Assembly: GCF_002117125.1 (NCBI RefSeq)
Contig: NZ_CP019344.1
Span: 744,001-808,000, forward strand
Direction of reading: 5' to 3'
From: Nonlabens spongiae
GTDB lineage: Bacteria; Bacteroidota; Bacteroidia; Flavobacteriales; Flavobacteriaceae
Length of the DNA: 64,000 nucleotides
The translations under genes and the position numbers were made by a program. Shown in pieces: positions 33,690 through 44,200 of this stretch. The notes beneath the pieces were generated by a model that was not told where the DNA came from, made no database searches, and saw only the letters and a list, made by a program, of their open reading frames with translations. Within the stretch, counting starts at the first letter, position 1. The number at the start of each line of letters is the position of its first letter.

Positions 33690-35153
33690 TTAAATCCCCT
33701 TGATAAAATTACTGTACAGATCGTTGAATTGATATCCCTCTGAAAAGCGTTTTTTGCTGAGTTTATCAAATTCAACCAAAGACCACAAAATGAACTCTTT
33801 CAGAAAGTATTTATCCTGAGCTGAGAATTCTGGTTGGTATTTTTGAACCAAATCTTCTAGAGGCTGGACTTGATCTATCAACTGCTGATAATCTGAATTG
33901 CTCAATTCATCAAGAAGTTCTACTCCATCGTTTTGGAAAAACCACTCCACCAGCTTGTCATAAGGTGTTGCCTCGTCTTGTTTCTGTAGTTTTTTAATTT
34001 CTGGGAAATAGTTGGGAAATAAGGTTTTTGTCGCCTCACCAATCAGTTGTCGAGCAACAAAAGCAGCTCCCTCCTGCTCTCCTTCATAAACCAATTCTAC
34101 TTTTCCTGTAATTGCTGGAATTATTCCGTTGAAATCTGAAAATCTTACGGTGGTTTCATCATCGCCATTCATGAGGGCGCGTCGCTCTGCTGTGCTCACT
34201 AGATTCTCGTAAGCGGTAATGCTCATACGAGCACTTACGCCACTTTTCTCATCTACGTATTCACTCTCTCGAGCTGCAAAACTAATTTGCTCCAAAAGAT
34301 CCATCGCCAGTTCTGGGACGTGAACTGCGTCCTTGGATCGCTCATCGTTTCTAGCCTCTTGCTTTGTAATGATTTTGGCAACCTCAATATTTTCTGGATA
34401 ATGGGTCAGTATCTGAGAACCTATACGGTCTTTAAGCGGCGTTACTATGCTCCCGCGGTTCGTATAATCTTCTGGATTTGCAGTAAAAATAAACTGCATA
34501 TCCAGCGAAAGCCGCAACTTGAACCCTCTAATCTGAATATCTCCTTCTTGTAAAATATTGAAAAGTGCGACTTGTATACGTGCCTGTAGATCTGGTAACT
34601 CGTTGATCACAAAAATGCAACGGTTAGCTCTGGGGATCATCCCGTAGTGGATCACTCGATCATCTGCATAACTCAACTTGAGATTAGCAGCTTTGATCGG
34701 GTCTATATCTCCTATAAGATCGGCAACCGTGACATCTGGCGTTGCGAGTTTTTCATAAAATCGATCGTCTCTGTGCAGCCATTCAATAGGAGTATCATCG
34801 CCATGTCGATCAATTAATTCTCTGGCGGTGCGTGAAATAGGATGATACGGATCATCGTGTATCTCACTTCCAGCTACATAAGGTATATATTCATCCAGCA
34901 AACCAGTCATCAAGCGGGAGAGTCTGGTCTTTGCCTGGCCTCGCAAACCCAGCAAGTTGATATTATGTTTAGAGAGAATAGCCCGCTCCAGTTCAGGGAT
35001 CACGGTATTTTCATACCCATGAATGCCTTCAAAGGAATTTTTATGATTTATAATGTTTTCCTTGAGGTTATCCTTCAGTTCATCTTTTATAGATTTTGAT
35101 TGCCATCCACTGTTTTTAAGGTCACCTATCGTTCTGATTTCTTCTCTGTTCAT
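33690..35153 (-). CDS. MoxR/magnesium-chelatase-like AAA+ ATPase
   Basis: The 487-residue protein has Walker A GLRGQAKT (69-76), a Walker B-like FVINELPDL segment, and ANPEDYTNRGSIVTPLKDRIG resembling sensor 1 and the arginine finger. Bacteroidota genomes label it magnesium chelatase, although no chelatase subunits accompany it. MoxR proteins usually act as chaperones with a vWA-domain partner. Here the next gene is a lipoprotein, so the partner must lie elsewhere. Confidence 0.85.
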   Translation of the reverse strand: MNREEIRTIGDLKNSGWQSKSIKDELKDNLKENIINHKNSFEGIHGYENTVIPELERAILSKHNINLLGLRGQAKTRLSRLMTGLLDEYIPYVAGSEIHDDPYHPISRTARELIDRHGDDTPIEWLHRDDRFYEKLATPDVTVADLIGDIDPIKAANLKLSYADDRVIHYGMIPRANRCIFVINELPDLQARIQVALFNILQEGDIQIRGFKLRLSLDMQFIFTANPEDYTNRGSIVTPLKDRIGSQILTHYPENIEVAKIITKQEARNDERSKDAVHVPELAMDLLEQISFAARESEYVDEKSGVSARMSITAYENLVSTAERRALMNGDDETTVRFSDFNGIIPAITGKVELVYEGEQEGAAFVARQLIGEATKTLFPNYFPEIKKLQKQDEATPYDKLVEWFFQNDGVELLDELSNSDYQQLIDQVQPLEDLVQKYQPEFSAQDKYFLKEFILWSLVEFDKLSKKRFSEGYQFNDLYSNFIKGI

Positions 35154-35243
35154 CGCATTTTCTTAGAATGAACAAATTACAACTGGACTTTTAAGACAGC
35201 AATTAATAAAGAGATTTTTAACGGGACTAAGTTTTCGAATTTC

Positions 35244-35326
35244 AAACCTCGGAGGTCTCAACTTTTTGAGCTTAAGAAATTGATTCTAACTTCAGCGAGG
35301 TATAAGAATCAAGACCTCCGAGGTTT
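35244..35326. repeat. 83-bp element with 15-bp terminal inverted repeats
   Basis: AAACCTCGGAGGTCT (35244-35258) and AGACCTCCGAGGTTT (35312-35326) are perfect inverted repeats. A second nested pair TTGATTCT / AGAATCAA lies at 35280-35287 and 35305-35312. The element could form a long hairpin. No ORF and no clear target duplication are seen. It may be a small non-autonomous mobile or REP-like unit, or a large stem-loop in the 35154-35420 gap. Confidence 0.6.
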
Positions 35327-35381
35327 AGTTAATTCAATCGTTGAGAAACATATGAACGTGTAAGTAAGTTTTGCTGTATCT

Positions 35382-35397
35382 CGCTTTCGCGAAAGCG
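35382..35397. repeat. CGCTTTCGCGAAAGCG palindrome, copy 9
   Basis: Perfect intergenic copy 24 bp beyond the stop of the OmpA-family gene. Confidence 0.95.
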
Positions 35398-35420
35398 TTA
35401 TCTTAAACAAGCCTAAACAC

Positions 35421-37295
35421 TTATTTTAAAATCAAGAACTCACAGCGCCTGTTGATCGCATACTCGTCCTCGCTACAATTATCACCACAGGGAACAAGCG
35501 GCTCACGCTCACCATAACCCTTGCTGGTAAGTCTGGAAGGATCAATACCTTGGGAAATGATGTAGTCCATGGTAGCATCGGCCCGGTTTTGTGAGAGTCT
35601 CAAGTTGTAGGCATCTGAATTTCGGCTGTCTGTATGTGCCCCAAGCTGTACTTCCATGCGCGGGTATTTATTCAGTAGGTCAACCAGAATATCCAGCGTG
35701 CGCGCCGCCTGGGGTTTAATATCCCATTTATCCAGATCAAAATAGATGTTTTCCAATTGTACGTAAACATAACCGCTTTCCTGATCGGTTACCACCACAT
35801 CTTCTGCAGCGTCGTAGGATTCAAGTGTCAATTCTATATCGAATTCAACTACGCCCTCGTCCAGCGTTTCAATTTCTTCAGTATTTGTGATGTAAAAAGG
35901 TTTGTAACCTTCAACTTGGTATTTGGTATTAGGTAAAACATTGAAACTGTAGCCATTTTCATCTTCAATGAGCATTTGCTCCACCACTTCACCATCTTCT
36001 GACAATAAAGTAACAGTTGTCCCACTCAGGTTTTCACCAGTAATCGCATCTTTGATTTGTCCCTTGATGATGAAAGTTCGCTCATTTTCATCTCGTTCTA
36101 GATAGTACAGTTTATCCTGACCGGTTCTGTTAGATGACAAAAATCCTTTTTGATAGCTCTTGCTGAAATAGTAGGAGAAATCATCGCGACCGCTATTTAC
36201 TGTAGTTCCAAGGTTTATAGGCGGTGTAAAAGTTCCATCTTCCCGCTTGCGACACATGTAGATATCCAGTCCTCCAAAACCTTCAGGACGGTCAGAGGCA
36301 AAATAAAGTGTGCCGTCGTCGTCAATAAATGGAAAGTGTTCTCGGTACGGCGTATTGATCTCATCATTAAGCTTAACCGGCCTCGATACTACACCATTAT
36401 TATCGATTTCTACATAATAAAGATCAAAATCATTGTTGCCAGCCATGTTACTGGAAAAATACAGCTTAGGCTCGTTTTTATCCAGATAAGGATGCTGCAC
36501 AGAAAATAAGTCGCTACTAAAAGGCAACTCTTCAATATTTTTCCACTCACCGTCCAGTAAATCTGCCTTCCAAATTTTAACGTGAGCGATCTTTTGTCCA
36601 CGTATATCCACGCGTTTTTTATTAGTACGTGAGAAAAACATAATTTCACCATTGGTGGTAAATGAAGCATTGCTCTCGTGGGTTTTGGTATTGATCTCAT
36701 CTGAAAATGGTTCAATATCCACAAGCTCGTTGTCTTCAGTGAGTTGCCCCATGTAAAGATCGAGATAAGGTTCATCATTCCATTTGTAATTGGACTTACT
36801 CTTGTTACGAATGCTAGCAAAAACAATGGTATCGTTATAGAAACTCGCACCGAAATCGCCAGCCTCGCTCCCTCCCACTTCTTTTACGATGTAATTGTGC
36901 GGGACGATTTTTTCCAGCTCGAGAGCAAGTGAATCGGTATCAACTTTTCGATCTGTATAGGTGTTAAGTATGCTATCTGCCAGTTTGTAATTTCCCAGGC
37001 CTTTGAGCGCATGGCTGTAGCGCTCAGCATACTCCGTTTTGATACCCTTTTTATATTTGGCGAAGAGGGTTTCATAAGTAGTTGTGGCCTGTTCCAACTT
37101 ATTGGTATAATAATAGGAATCCCCTAGATTTTGGAGATTTCGTCTAGAGGGTCGCTGTTCCTTATAGATTTCAATGGCTTGCACATAGGCACGGTTCTCA
37201 AAGAGTTTATCAGCCTTAGACAGTTTTTTCTGGGCAAAAGAATTTCCCGATGCTAACATCAAAATAAAAACCAATAAAAATCGAATCGCCTTCAT
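35421..37295 (-). CDS. OmpA-family protein with TPR and WD40-like repeats (T9SS/PorE-like)
   Basis: I take the start at 37295 (MKAIRFLLV.., signal peptide to NSFAQ), one base after the SprF stop. The ORF could begin 11 codons earlier at 37328. Domains in order are TPR-like repeats (to about 130), PD40/WD40-like propeller blades (SSNMAGNNDFDLYYVE, ASDRPEGFGGLDIYM), a carboxypeptidase-regulatory fold (GQIKDAITGENLSGTTVTL), and a peptidoglycan-binding OmpA domain (VQLGAHTDSRNSDAYNLRLSQNRA, GYGEREP). Such proteins link type IX secretion partners to the cell wall. It is third in the adhesin operon. Confidence 0.92.
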   Translation of the reverse strand: MKAIRFLLVFILMLASGNSFAQKKLSKADKLFENRAYVQAIEIYKEQRPSRRNLQNLGDSYYYTNKLEQATTTYETLFAKYKKGIKTEYAERYSHALKGLGNYKLADSILNTYTDRKVDTDSLALELEKIVPHNYIVKEVGGSEAGDFGASFYNDTIVFASIRNKSKSNYKWNDEPYLDLYMGQLTEDNELVDIEPFSDEINTKTHESNASFTTNGEIMFFSRTNKKRVDIRGQKIAHVKIWKADLLDGEWKNIEELPFSSDLFSVQHPYLDKNEPKLYFSSNMAGNNDFDLYYVEIDNNGVVSRPVKLNDEINTPYREHFPFIDDDGTLYFASDRPEGFGGLDIYMCRKREDGTFTPPINLGTTVNSGRDDFSYYFSKSYQKGFLSSNRTGQDKLYYLERDENERTFIIKGQIKDAITGENLSGTTVTLLSEDGEVVEQMLIEDENGYSFNVLPNTKYQVEGYKPFYITNTEEIETLDEGVVEFDIELTLESYDAAEDVVVTDQESGYVYVQLENIYFDLDKWDIKPQAARTLDILVDLLNKYPRMEVQLGAHTDSRNSDAYNLRLSQNRADATMDYIISQGIDPSRLTSKGYGEREPLVPCGDNCSEDEYAINRRCEFLILK

Positions 37296-37296
37296 A

Positions 37297-38241
37297 TTAG
37301 AAAAATCTTGGACTTTTATCATACCCATTACCTGTGCGGTTCAAATCCAGTAACAACATCACCTCATGTGAACCATTATTAAATCTTCCTAAATTAGAAA
37401 ACAGGTAATCGTAGGCATAACCTATTCGCAAATAGTCGGTGACCTTAAAATTGACCAACGCTGCGGCTTCATTTTCAAATCCATAGCTGGCACCTATTTC
37501 AAACTTATCATTAAAGAGAAGGTTTGCCGTTACATCCAGGCTGATAGGTGAATCCATGACTTGATTTGCGAGAAATGCTGGTTTTAGTTTTAGGTTTTCG
37601 CTTAAAGCGAAAACGTAACCTCCAGTAAGATAAAGGTGTAATTCTTCTTGAGCACTACTAAAAACACCATCGTTATCTCTTATGTGCTCAGATTGCAAAA
37701 TGTTAGGAGATGATAAACCTACATAATAGTTGTCACCAAAAAAGAAAGTACCTAGCCCCACATTAGGGAAGAACGAACTTCTATTTTCGGCAAACGACGG
37801 ATCTGGTAGTGGATCACTGAAGACAAATCCAGAAAAATCAGTGCTGAATGAGGTAAAACCTGCTTTTATACCAAATGACAGCGCATTTGACTTTCCCATT
37901 GGCAACACATAGGCGTAATCAACATAGAAATTGGTTTCTTGAACCACGTCACCTATTTCATCGTGAACAATTGAAACTCCACCCTGCATACGGTCTGTAA
38001 AAGACATATGTCCAAATAGAGTTCCTGTGGTGGGACCACCTACGGAACCTACCCATTGAGCGCGGTATAGCAGTCCAGCTTGAATGAGATCATTATCAGT
38101 CAGCGCATAAGCTGGATTTACAACACTCATGTTATACATATACTGTGTATAATTGGGATCCTGCTGAGCAGAAACCTTTCCTGCGATGGCGGCCACTATT
38201 AAAAAACAGAAATATTTTATGTACTTAATCAATCTTTTCAA
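37297..38241 (-). CDS. PorP/SprF family type IX secretion outer membrane protein
   Basis: The 314-residue protein has a signal peptide (..AGKVSAQ) and the family opening QQDPNYTQYMYNMSVVNPAYA, followed by beta-barrel strands. SprF in F. johnsoniae is needed to secrete and attach the SprB adhesin, and similar pairs serve other C-terminal-domain type B cargo. The gene lies 4 bp downstream of the giant adhesin and 1 bp upstream of the OmpA-like gene, so it probably handles that adhesin. The near-palindrome TTTTCGCTTAAAGCGAAAA occurs in it. Confidence 0.93.
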   Translation of the reverse strand: MKRLIKYIKYFCFLIVAAIAGKVSAQQDPNYTQYMYNMSVVNPAYALTDNDLIQAGLLYRAQWVGSVGGPTTGTLFGHMSFTDRMQGGVSIVHDEIGDVVQETNFYVDYAYVLPMGKSNALSFGIKAGFTSFSTDFSGFVFSDPLPDPSFAENRSSFFPNVGLGTFFFGDNYYVGLSSPNILQSEHIRDNDGVFSSAQEELHLYLTGGYVFALSENLKLKPAFLANQVMDSPISLDVTANLLFNDKFEIGASYGFENEAAALVNFKVTDYLRIGYAYDYLFSNLGRFNNGSHEVMLLLDLNRTGNGYDKSPRFF

Positions 38242-38245
38242 TTTT

Positions 38246-41200
38246 TTAATCGCTTAGATAAAATCTTCCCTGAATGTCGTCTTTGTTGGCATTGAGATCC
38301 AAGACAAAGAAATAGACTCCTGCCGGCACCGTACCAGAACCTATGGTTACATCTCTAGCATTAGAGCCATCCCAATCTGGATCTTGTGCTCTTCCCGTAA
38401 ATAAAATATCTCCATTCCTATTGTAAATTCTCAACACAAAGAACGGATATAGCTCCCGCAAGTTCTTAATCTCAAAAGTCTCGTTGATCCCATCACCATT
38501 TGGTGAAAAACCATCTGGGATGATAATCCCTAGTTCATCACAAGGTTCAACCAAAACTCTTACCTCGACTCGTTCATTTGTAACGCAATTTGAAGAACTA
38601 ATTGCTTCAGCGTAGTAAATCCCACCATTGGTCAAGGCATCTTGAGGGTCAAATAAATTACCACCTATGGCAGAATCAAACCAATTTACAGATAGCGTTG
38701 TATTAAGGTTATTAGTTAACTCTTGAATTGTAGGATTATCCTCTTCACAAAACACGTTTCCGTTAGGTTCTAATGTTACTGGATCGGTGCTGATGACTTC
38801 AAATCCCTCTGTTGGATTGTTTGTTAGGATTGTACCGCATGGCAATGTATTGCCAGTAGTAGATATAAGCTCGATATTAGTTAAACCAGCATTGGTTAAT
38901 GAACTCGGGAGAATATCAACTTGCGTGGTGCCTGCGATAACCTCAAGATTGAAAGTCAAGTTGACAGAATTAATTCCTGACAACTGAAACTCAAAATCAT
39001 AGAAACCATCAGGTAAATTTCCAAGTCCTTCAATCAAAACGATATTTCCATTTCCAAGACAAACTTCTGGTTCTGGTGTGATAACCACATTATTTAATTC
39101 AATAGCGCTGTCTAAAATTATCGTGATGGATGATGAACTAGCTGAACCACAATTATTTCCATTCAAAGTGTAGGTGTAAACTCCAGCAGCATCGACCGCA
39201 GGATCAAAGACTCCGCTTCCACTTGCCAAGGCTGGTGACCAGATTCCGCCTGCATCTGGTGTTCCTCCCAGAACAGTAAACAGGTCAATCGGATTGTCAT
39301 TGGAACAGAGGTCAAGGCTCGCATCTGCTCCGGCATCGGGAGCATCCTCTACAGTAACCGTCACCACGGCCGAATCGTCCGATGTACACGGTGCCGTTGC
39401 CGCTACCGTATAGGTGTAGGCTCCTGTGGTATCCACCGCAGGATCGAAGACTCCGCTTCCACTGGCAAGTGCAGGACTCCAGGTCCCTCCCGCATCGGGA
39501 GTGCCGCCCAACAAAGTAAATAGGTCGATCGCTGCATCGTTGCTACAGATGTCCAAAGCGGCATCCTGACCCGCATCAGCCTCTGGTGTGATATTAACGG
39601 TAACCTCACTCGTCGATGAGATCGCACACGCGGCACTCGTTACCGTGTAGGTATAGGTTCCAGCAGCATCCACTGATGGATCAAAGACTCCGCTACCACT
39701 TGCCAAGGCTGGCGACCAAGTTCCTCCCGCATTTGGAGTTCCTGCCAGAACGGTAAACAGGTCTATCGGACTGTTATTCGAACAAATATCAAGGCTCGCA
39801 TCTGCTCCAGCGTCGGGAGCATCCTCTAGAGTAACGATCACCACGGCCGAATCGTCCGATGTACACGGTGCCGTTGCCGCTACCGTATAGGTGTAGGCTC
39901 CTGTGGTATCCACCGCAGGATCGAAGACTCCGCTTCCACTGGCAAGTGCAGGACTCCAGGTCCCTCCCGCATCGGGAGTGCCGCCCAACAAAGTAAATAG
40001 GTCGATCGCTGCATCGTTGCTACAGATGTCCAAAGCGGCATCCTGACCCGCATCAGCCTCTGGTGTGATATTAACGGTAACCTCACTCGTCGATGAGATC
40101 GCACACGCGGCACTCGTTACCGTGTAGGTATAGGTTCCAGCAGCATCCACTGATGGATCAAAGACTCCGCTACCACTTGCCAAGGCTGGCGACCAGGTTC
40201 CTCCCGCATTTGGAGTTCCTGCCAGAACGGTAAACAGGTCTATCGGACTGTTATTCGAACAGAGGTCAAGGCTGGCATCTGCTCCAGCGTCGGGAGCATC
40301 CTCCACAGTGACGGTCACCACGGCAGAATCGTCCGATGTACACGGAGCGGTTGCCGCTACCGTATAGGTGTAGATTCCGGCTGTGTCCACAGCAGGGTCA
40401 AAGACTCCGCTTCCACTCGCAAGGGCCGGATTCCAGGTACCTCCTGCATCGGGAGTGCCTCCCAACAATGTGAACAGGTCGATCACTGCATCGTTACTAC
40501 AAATGTCCAAAGTGGCATCCTGACCCGCATTGGCCTCTGATGTGATGTTAACGGTAACCTCACTGGTCGATGAAGTTGCGCACGCGGCACTCGTTACCGT
40601 GTAGGTATAGGTTCCAGCAGCATCCACTGATGGATCAAAGACTCCGCTACCACTTGCCAAGGCTGGTGACCAGGTTCCGCCCGCATCTGGAGTTCCTCCC
40701 AGAACGGTAAACAGGTCTATCGGATTGTCATTGGAACAGAGATCAAGGCTGGCATCTGCTCCGGCATCGGGAGCATCCTCTACAGTGACCGTCACCACGG
40801 CAGAATCGTCCGTCGTACACGGAGCAGTTGCCGCTATCGTGTAGGTGTAGGCTCCGGCGGTGTCCACAGCAGGATCAAAGACTCCACTTCCACTCGCAAG
40901 GGCCGGATTCCAGGTACCTCCTGCATCGGGAGTGCCTCCCAACAATGTGAACAGGTCGATCACTGCATCGTTACTACAAATGTCCAAAGTGGCATCCTGA
41001 CCCGCATTGGCCTCTGATGTGATGTTAACGGTAACCTCACTGGTCGATGAAGTTGCGCACGCGGCACTCGTTACCGTGTAGGTGTAGGTTCCAGCAGCAT
41101 CCACTGATGGATCAAAGACTCCACTTCCACTTGCCAAGGCTGGCGACCAGGTTCCTCCCACATCTGGAGTTCCTGCCAGAACGGTAAACAGGTCAATCGG

Positions 41201-44200
41201 ATTGTCATTCGAACAGAGGTCAAGGCTCGCATCTGCTCCAGCATCGGGAGCGTCCTCTACAGTCACAGTCACCACGGCAGAATCGTCTGTTGTACACGGA
41301 GCCGTTGCCGCTACCGTATAAGTGTAGGCTCCGGCTGTATCCACCGCAGGATCAAAGACTCCGCTTCCACTCGCAAGGGCCGGACTCCAGGTACCTCCTG
41401 CATCGGGAGTGCCTCCCAATAAGGTTAACAGGTCGATCGGAGCATCATTACCACAGATGTCCAAAGTGACGTCCTGACCGGCATTGGCTTGTTGCGTAAG
41501 TCCTACGGTCACTTGGCTTGATGATGAGGTCGCACAGGCTGCGCTCGTAATTGTATAAGTATAGATTCCGGCAGCATCGACCGCAGGATCAAAGACTCCG
41601 CTTCCACTTGCCAAGGCTGGTGACCAGATTCCGCCTGCATCTGGTATTCCTCCCAGAACAGTAAACAGGTCAATCGGATTGTCATTAGAACAGAGTTCGA
41701 GGCTGGCATCGGTTCCAGCATCGGGTGCGTCCTCCACAGTGACGGTCACCACGGCAGAATCGCTAGCCGTACACGGAGCGGTTGCCGCTACCGTATAAGT
41801 GTAGGCTCCGGCTGTATCCACAGCAGGATCAAAGACTCCACTTCCACTCGCAAGGGCTGGACTCCAGATTCCTCCTGCATCGGGAGTACCGCCTAAAATA
41901 ACGAACAGGTCTACAGGGGTATCAGTGACACATAGAGTTAAATTTCTATTTTGACCAGCATTAGGTAAGTTTTGAACGAAAACTGTAACTTGGGCAGCAT
42001 CACTTTCATTGCAAGGTGCGCCTGAATTTACAGTATATGTATAAACTCCAGAAGGGTCAATAGCTGGATTAAATAGTCCAGTTCCACTATTTAGCGCAGG
42101 AGACCATGTTCCTCCTGCATCGGCATCATTACCCAACAAATTAAACAGATCCAGTCGAGCATCAGACTCACAGAAACTGATTGAAGAATCATTGCCAGCA
42201 TTAGGGCTATTCTCAAACGATACGGTTACCGTAGAGCTTGAAGGATTAGGACATTGAGATGTACCTGTGACAGTATAAGTATAGACACCTTCTGGATCAA
42301 CAGTAGGATCGAAAATTCCTGTTCCACTATCTAAGGTAGGCGACCATACTCCACCAGCATCTGGGCTTCCTCCTAATACCGTAAACAGGTCTAGAGCAGT
42401 CGCATTAGTACATATTGAGATCGAGGAACTTACACCTGAATTAGATGAAGGTACTATAGTAACGTCAATTATAGACGAAGCGGCGATATTACAAGGTGCA
42501 GAACTTACTACTGTATAGCTATAAGAGCCTGCGGAATCTATAGATGGATCAAAGATTCCTGTTCCACTACTTAAAGCAGGAAACCACGTACCACCGCTTT
42601 CTGGAAAACCTCCTAAAGCAGAAAATAGATCAACTGTACCATCATCAGAACAAACATTCAAGCTCCCATTGGTACCTGGATCAGGAAGGGGTTGAGCGTC
42701 AACGATTACAGTAGCTGTTGCCGATGCATTACAGGGCGTAATTCCATTTACCGTGTAAGTGTAAGTTCCAGATGGATCGACACCAGGCCTGAAGATATTA
42801 TCGTTATTAGACAAAGCCGGTGTCCAAAAACCTCCAGCATCAGGTGTTCCTCCTAAGACTGAAAATAAATTTGTTGGACCATCAAAAGGACAGATTGTTA
42901 TTGTTGCATCAATTCCTGCATCAGGCTCTGTTTGTAAATTTACAGTAACAAATGACGAGCTGGAGCTAGAGCAACCAGAGTTGGATACAGTATATTCATA
43001 AATACCTGCTTGATCTATAGAAGGGTCAAAGACACCTGAGCCACTACTCAAGGCTGGCGACCATACACCACCGCTCTCTGGGGTACCTCCAAGGACTGAA
43101 AAAAGATCAACTATCGCTGAAGATTCACACAAATCGATGGAAGCATTCGTTCCTGCATTAGGAGCTGCGCTTATTGTAACTATAAGTGTCGATGTTGATA
43201 CTGAAGTACATGGTATTACTGGATTGACATTATAAGTATAGGTGCCGGCTGTATCTACTGAAGGGTCAAAAATTCCCGAGCCACTAGCCAAAGCTGGTAA
43301 CCAATAACCTCCTGCATCTGGATTACCACCTAACAAGGTGAATAAGTCGATCAGACCATCACTTTCACAAATATCAGCACTACCTCCTACTCCAGCATTA
43401 GCTGGCAGTTGGACAGTTACTGTAACTAGAGATGTATCACTATTACCGCAAAAGGTGTTTTCTGATACCTGATATTCATAACTACCGGCTGTATCTACTT
43501 GTGGATCAAAAACTCCTGAACCACTTGCAAGTGCCGGAACCCAAACACCACCTGGATCAGGATTACCAGCTATTTCTGCAAAAAGATCACGTGGAGCATC
43601 TGTGCTACAAAAATCAATTGTACTGTCTAACCCAGCATTAGGAGAGTCTAATAAATTTACAGTCACAGTTGAGCTAACAATATCCGAACAAAAGCCCGTA
43701 GCAGTAATTGAATACGTATACGTACCAGCAGGATCTATGGTAGGATCATAAAATCCAGTGCCACTTGAAAGTGCAGGATTCCATACTCCTCCTACTTCAG
43801 CGTCTGGTCCAAGTAAAGGAAACAAATCTACTGAAATTCCATTCTCACAAATATCAATGGAGTTATCGTTTCCGGTATCAGGAAAATCCTGAACGATAAC
43901 AAGCACTACAGATTGATCAGTTGTCATGCAGGAACCGTTTGATGAGACCGTGTAGGTGTAGACTCCTGTAACATCTACACTAGGATCCAATACGCCTGTA
44001 CCACTTGCCAAAGCAGGCGTCCAAACTCCTCCAGCATCAGGTGTACCTCCGAGAAAAGTGAACAGATCTACAGGAGCATCGGTTTCACACAATTGTACAT
44101 CTCCATCTTCACCAGCATCTGGAATGGTATCTATCGTGATGGTTAAAACAGATTGGTCGGTCTGAGTACAAGGCGGCATAGCATTCACGGTATAGGTATA

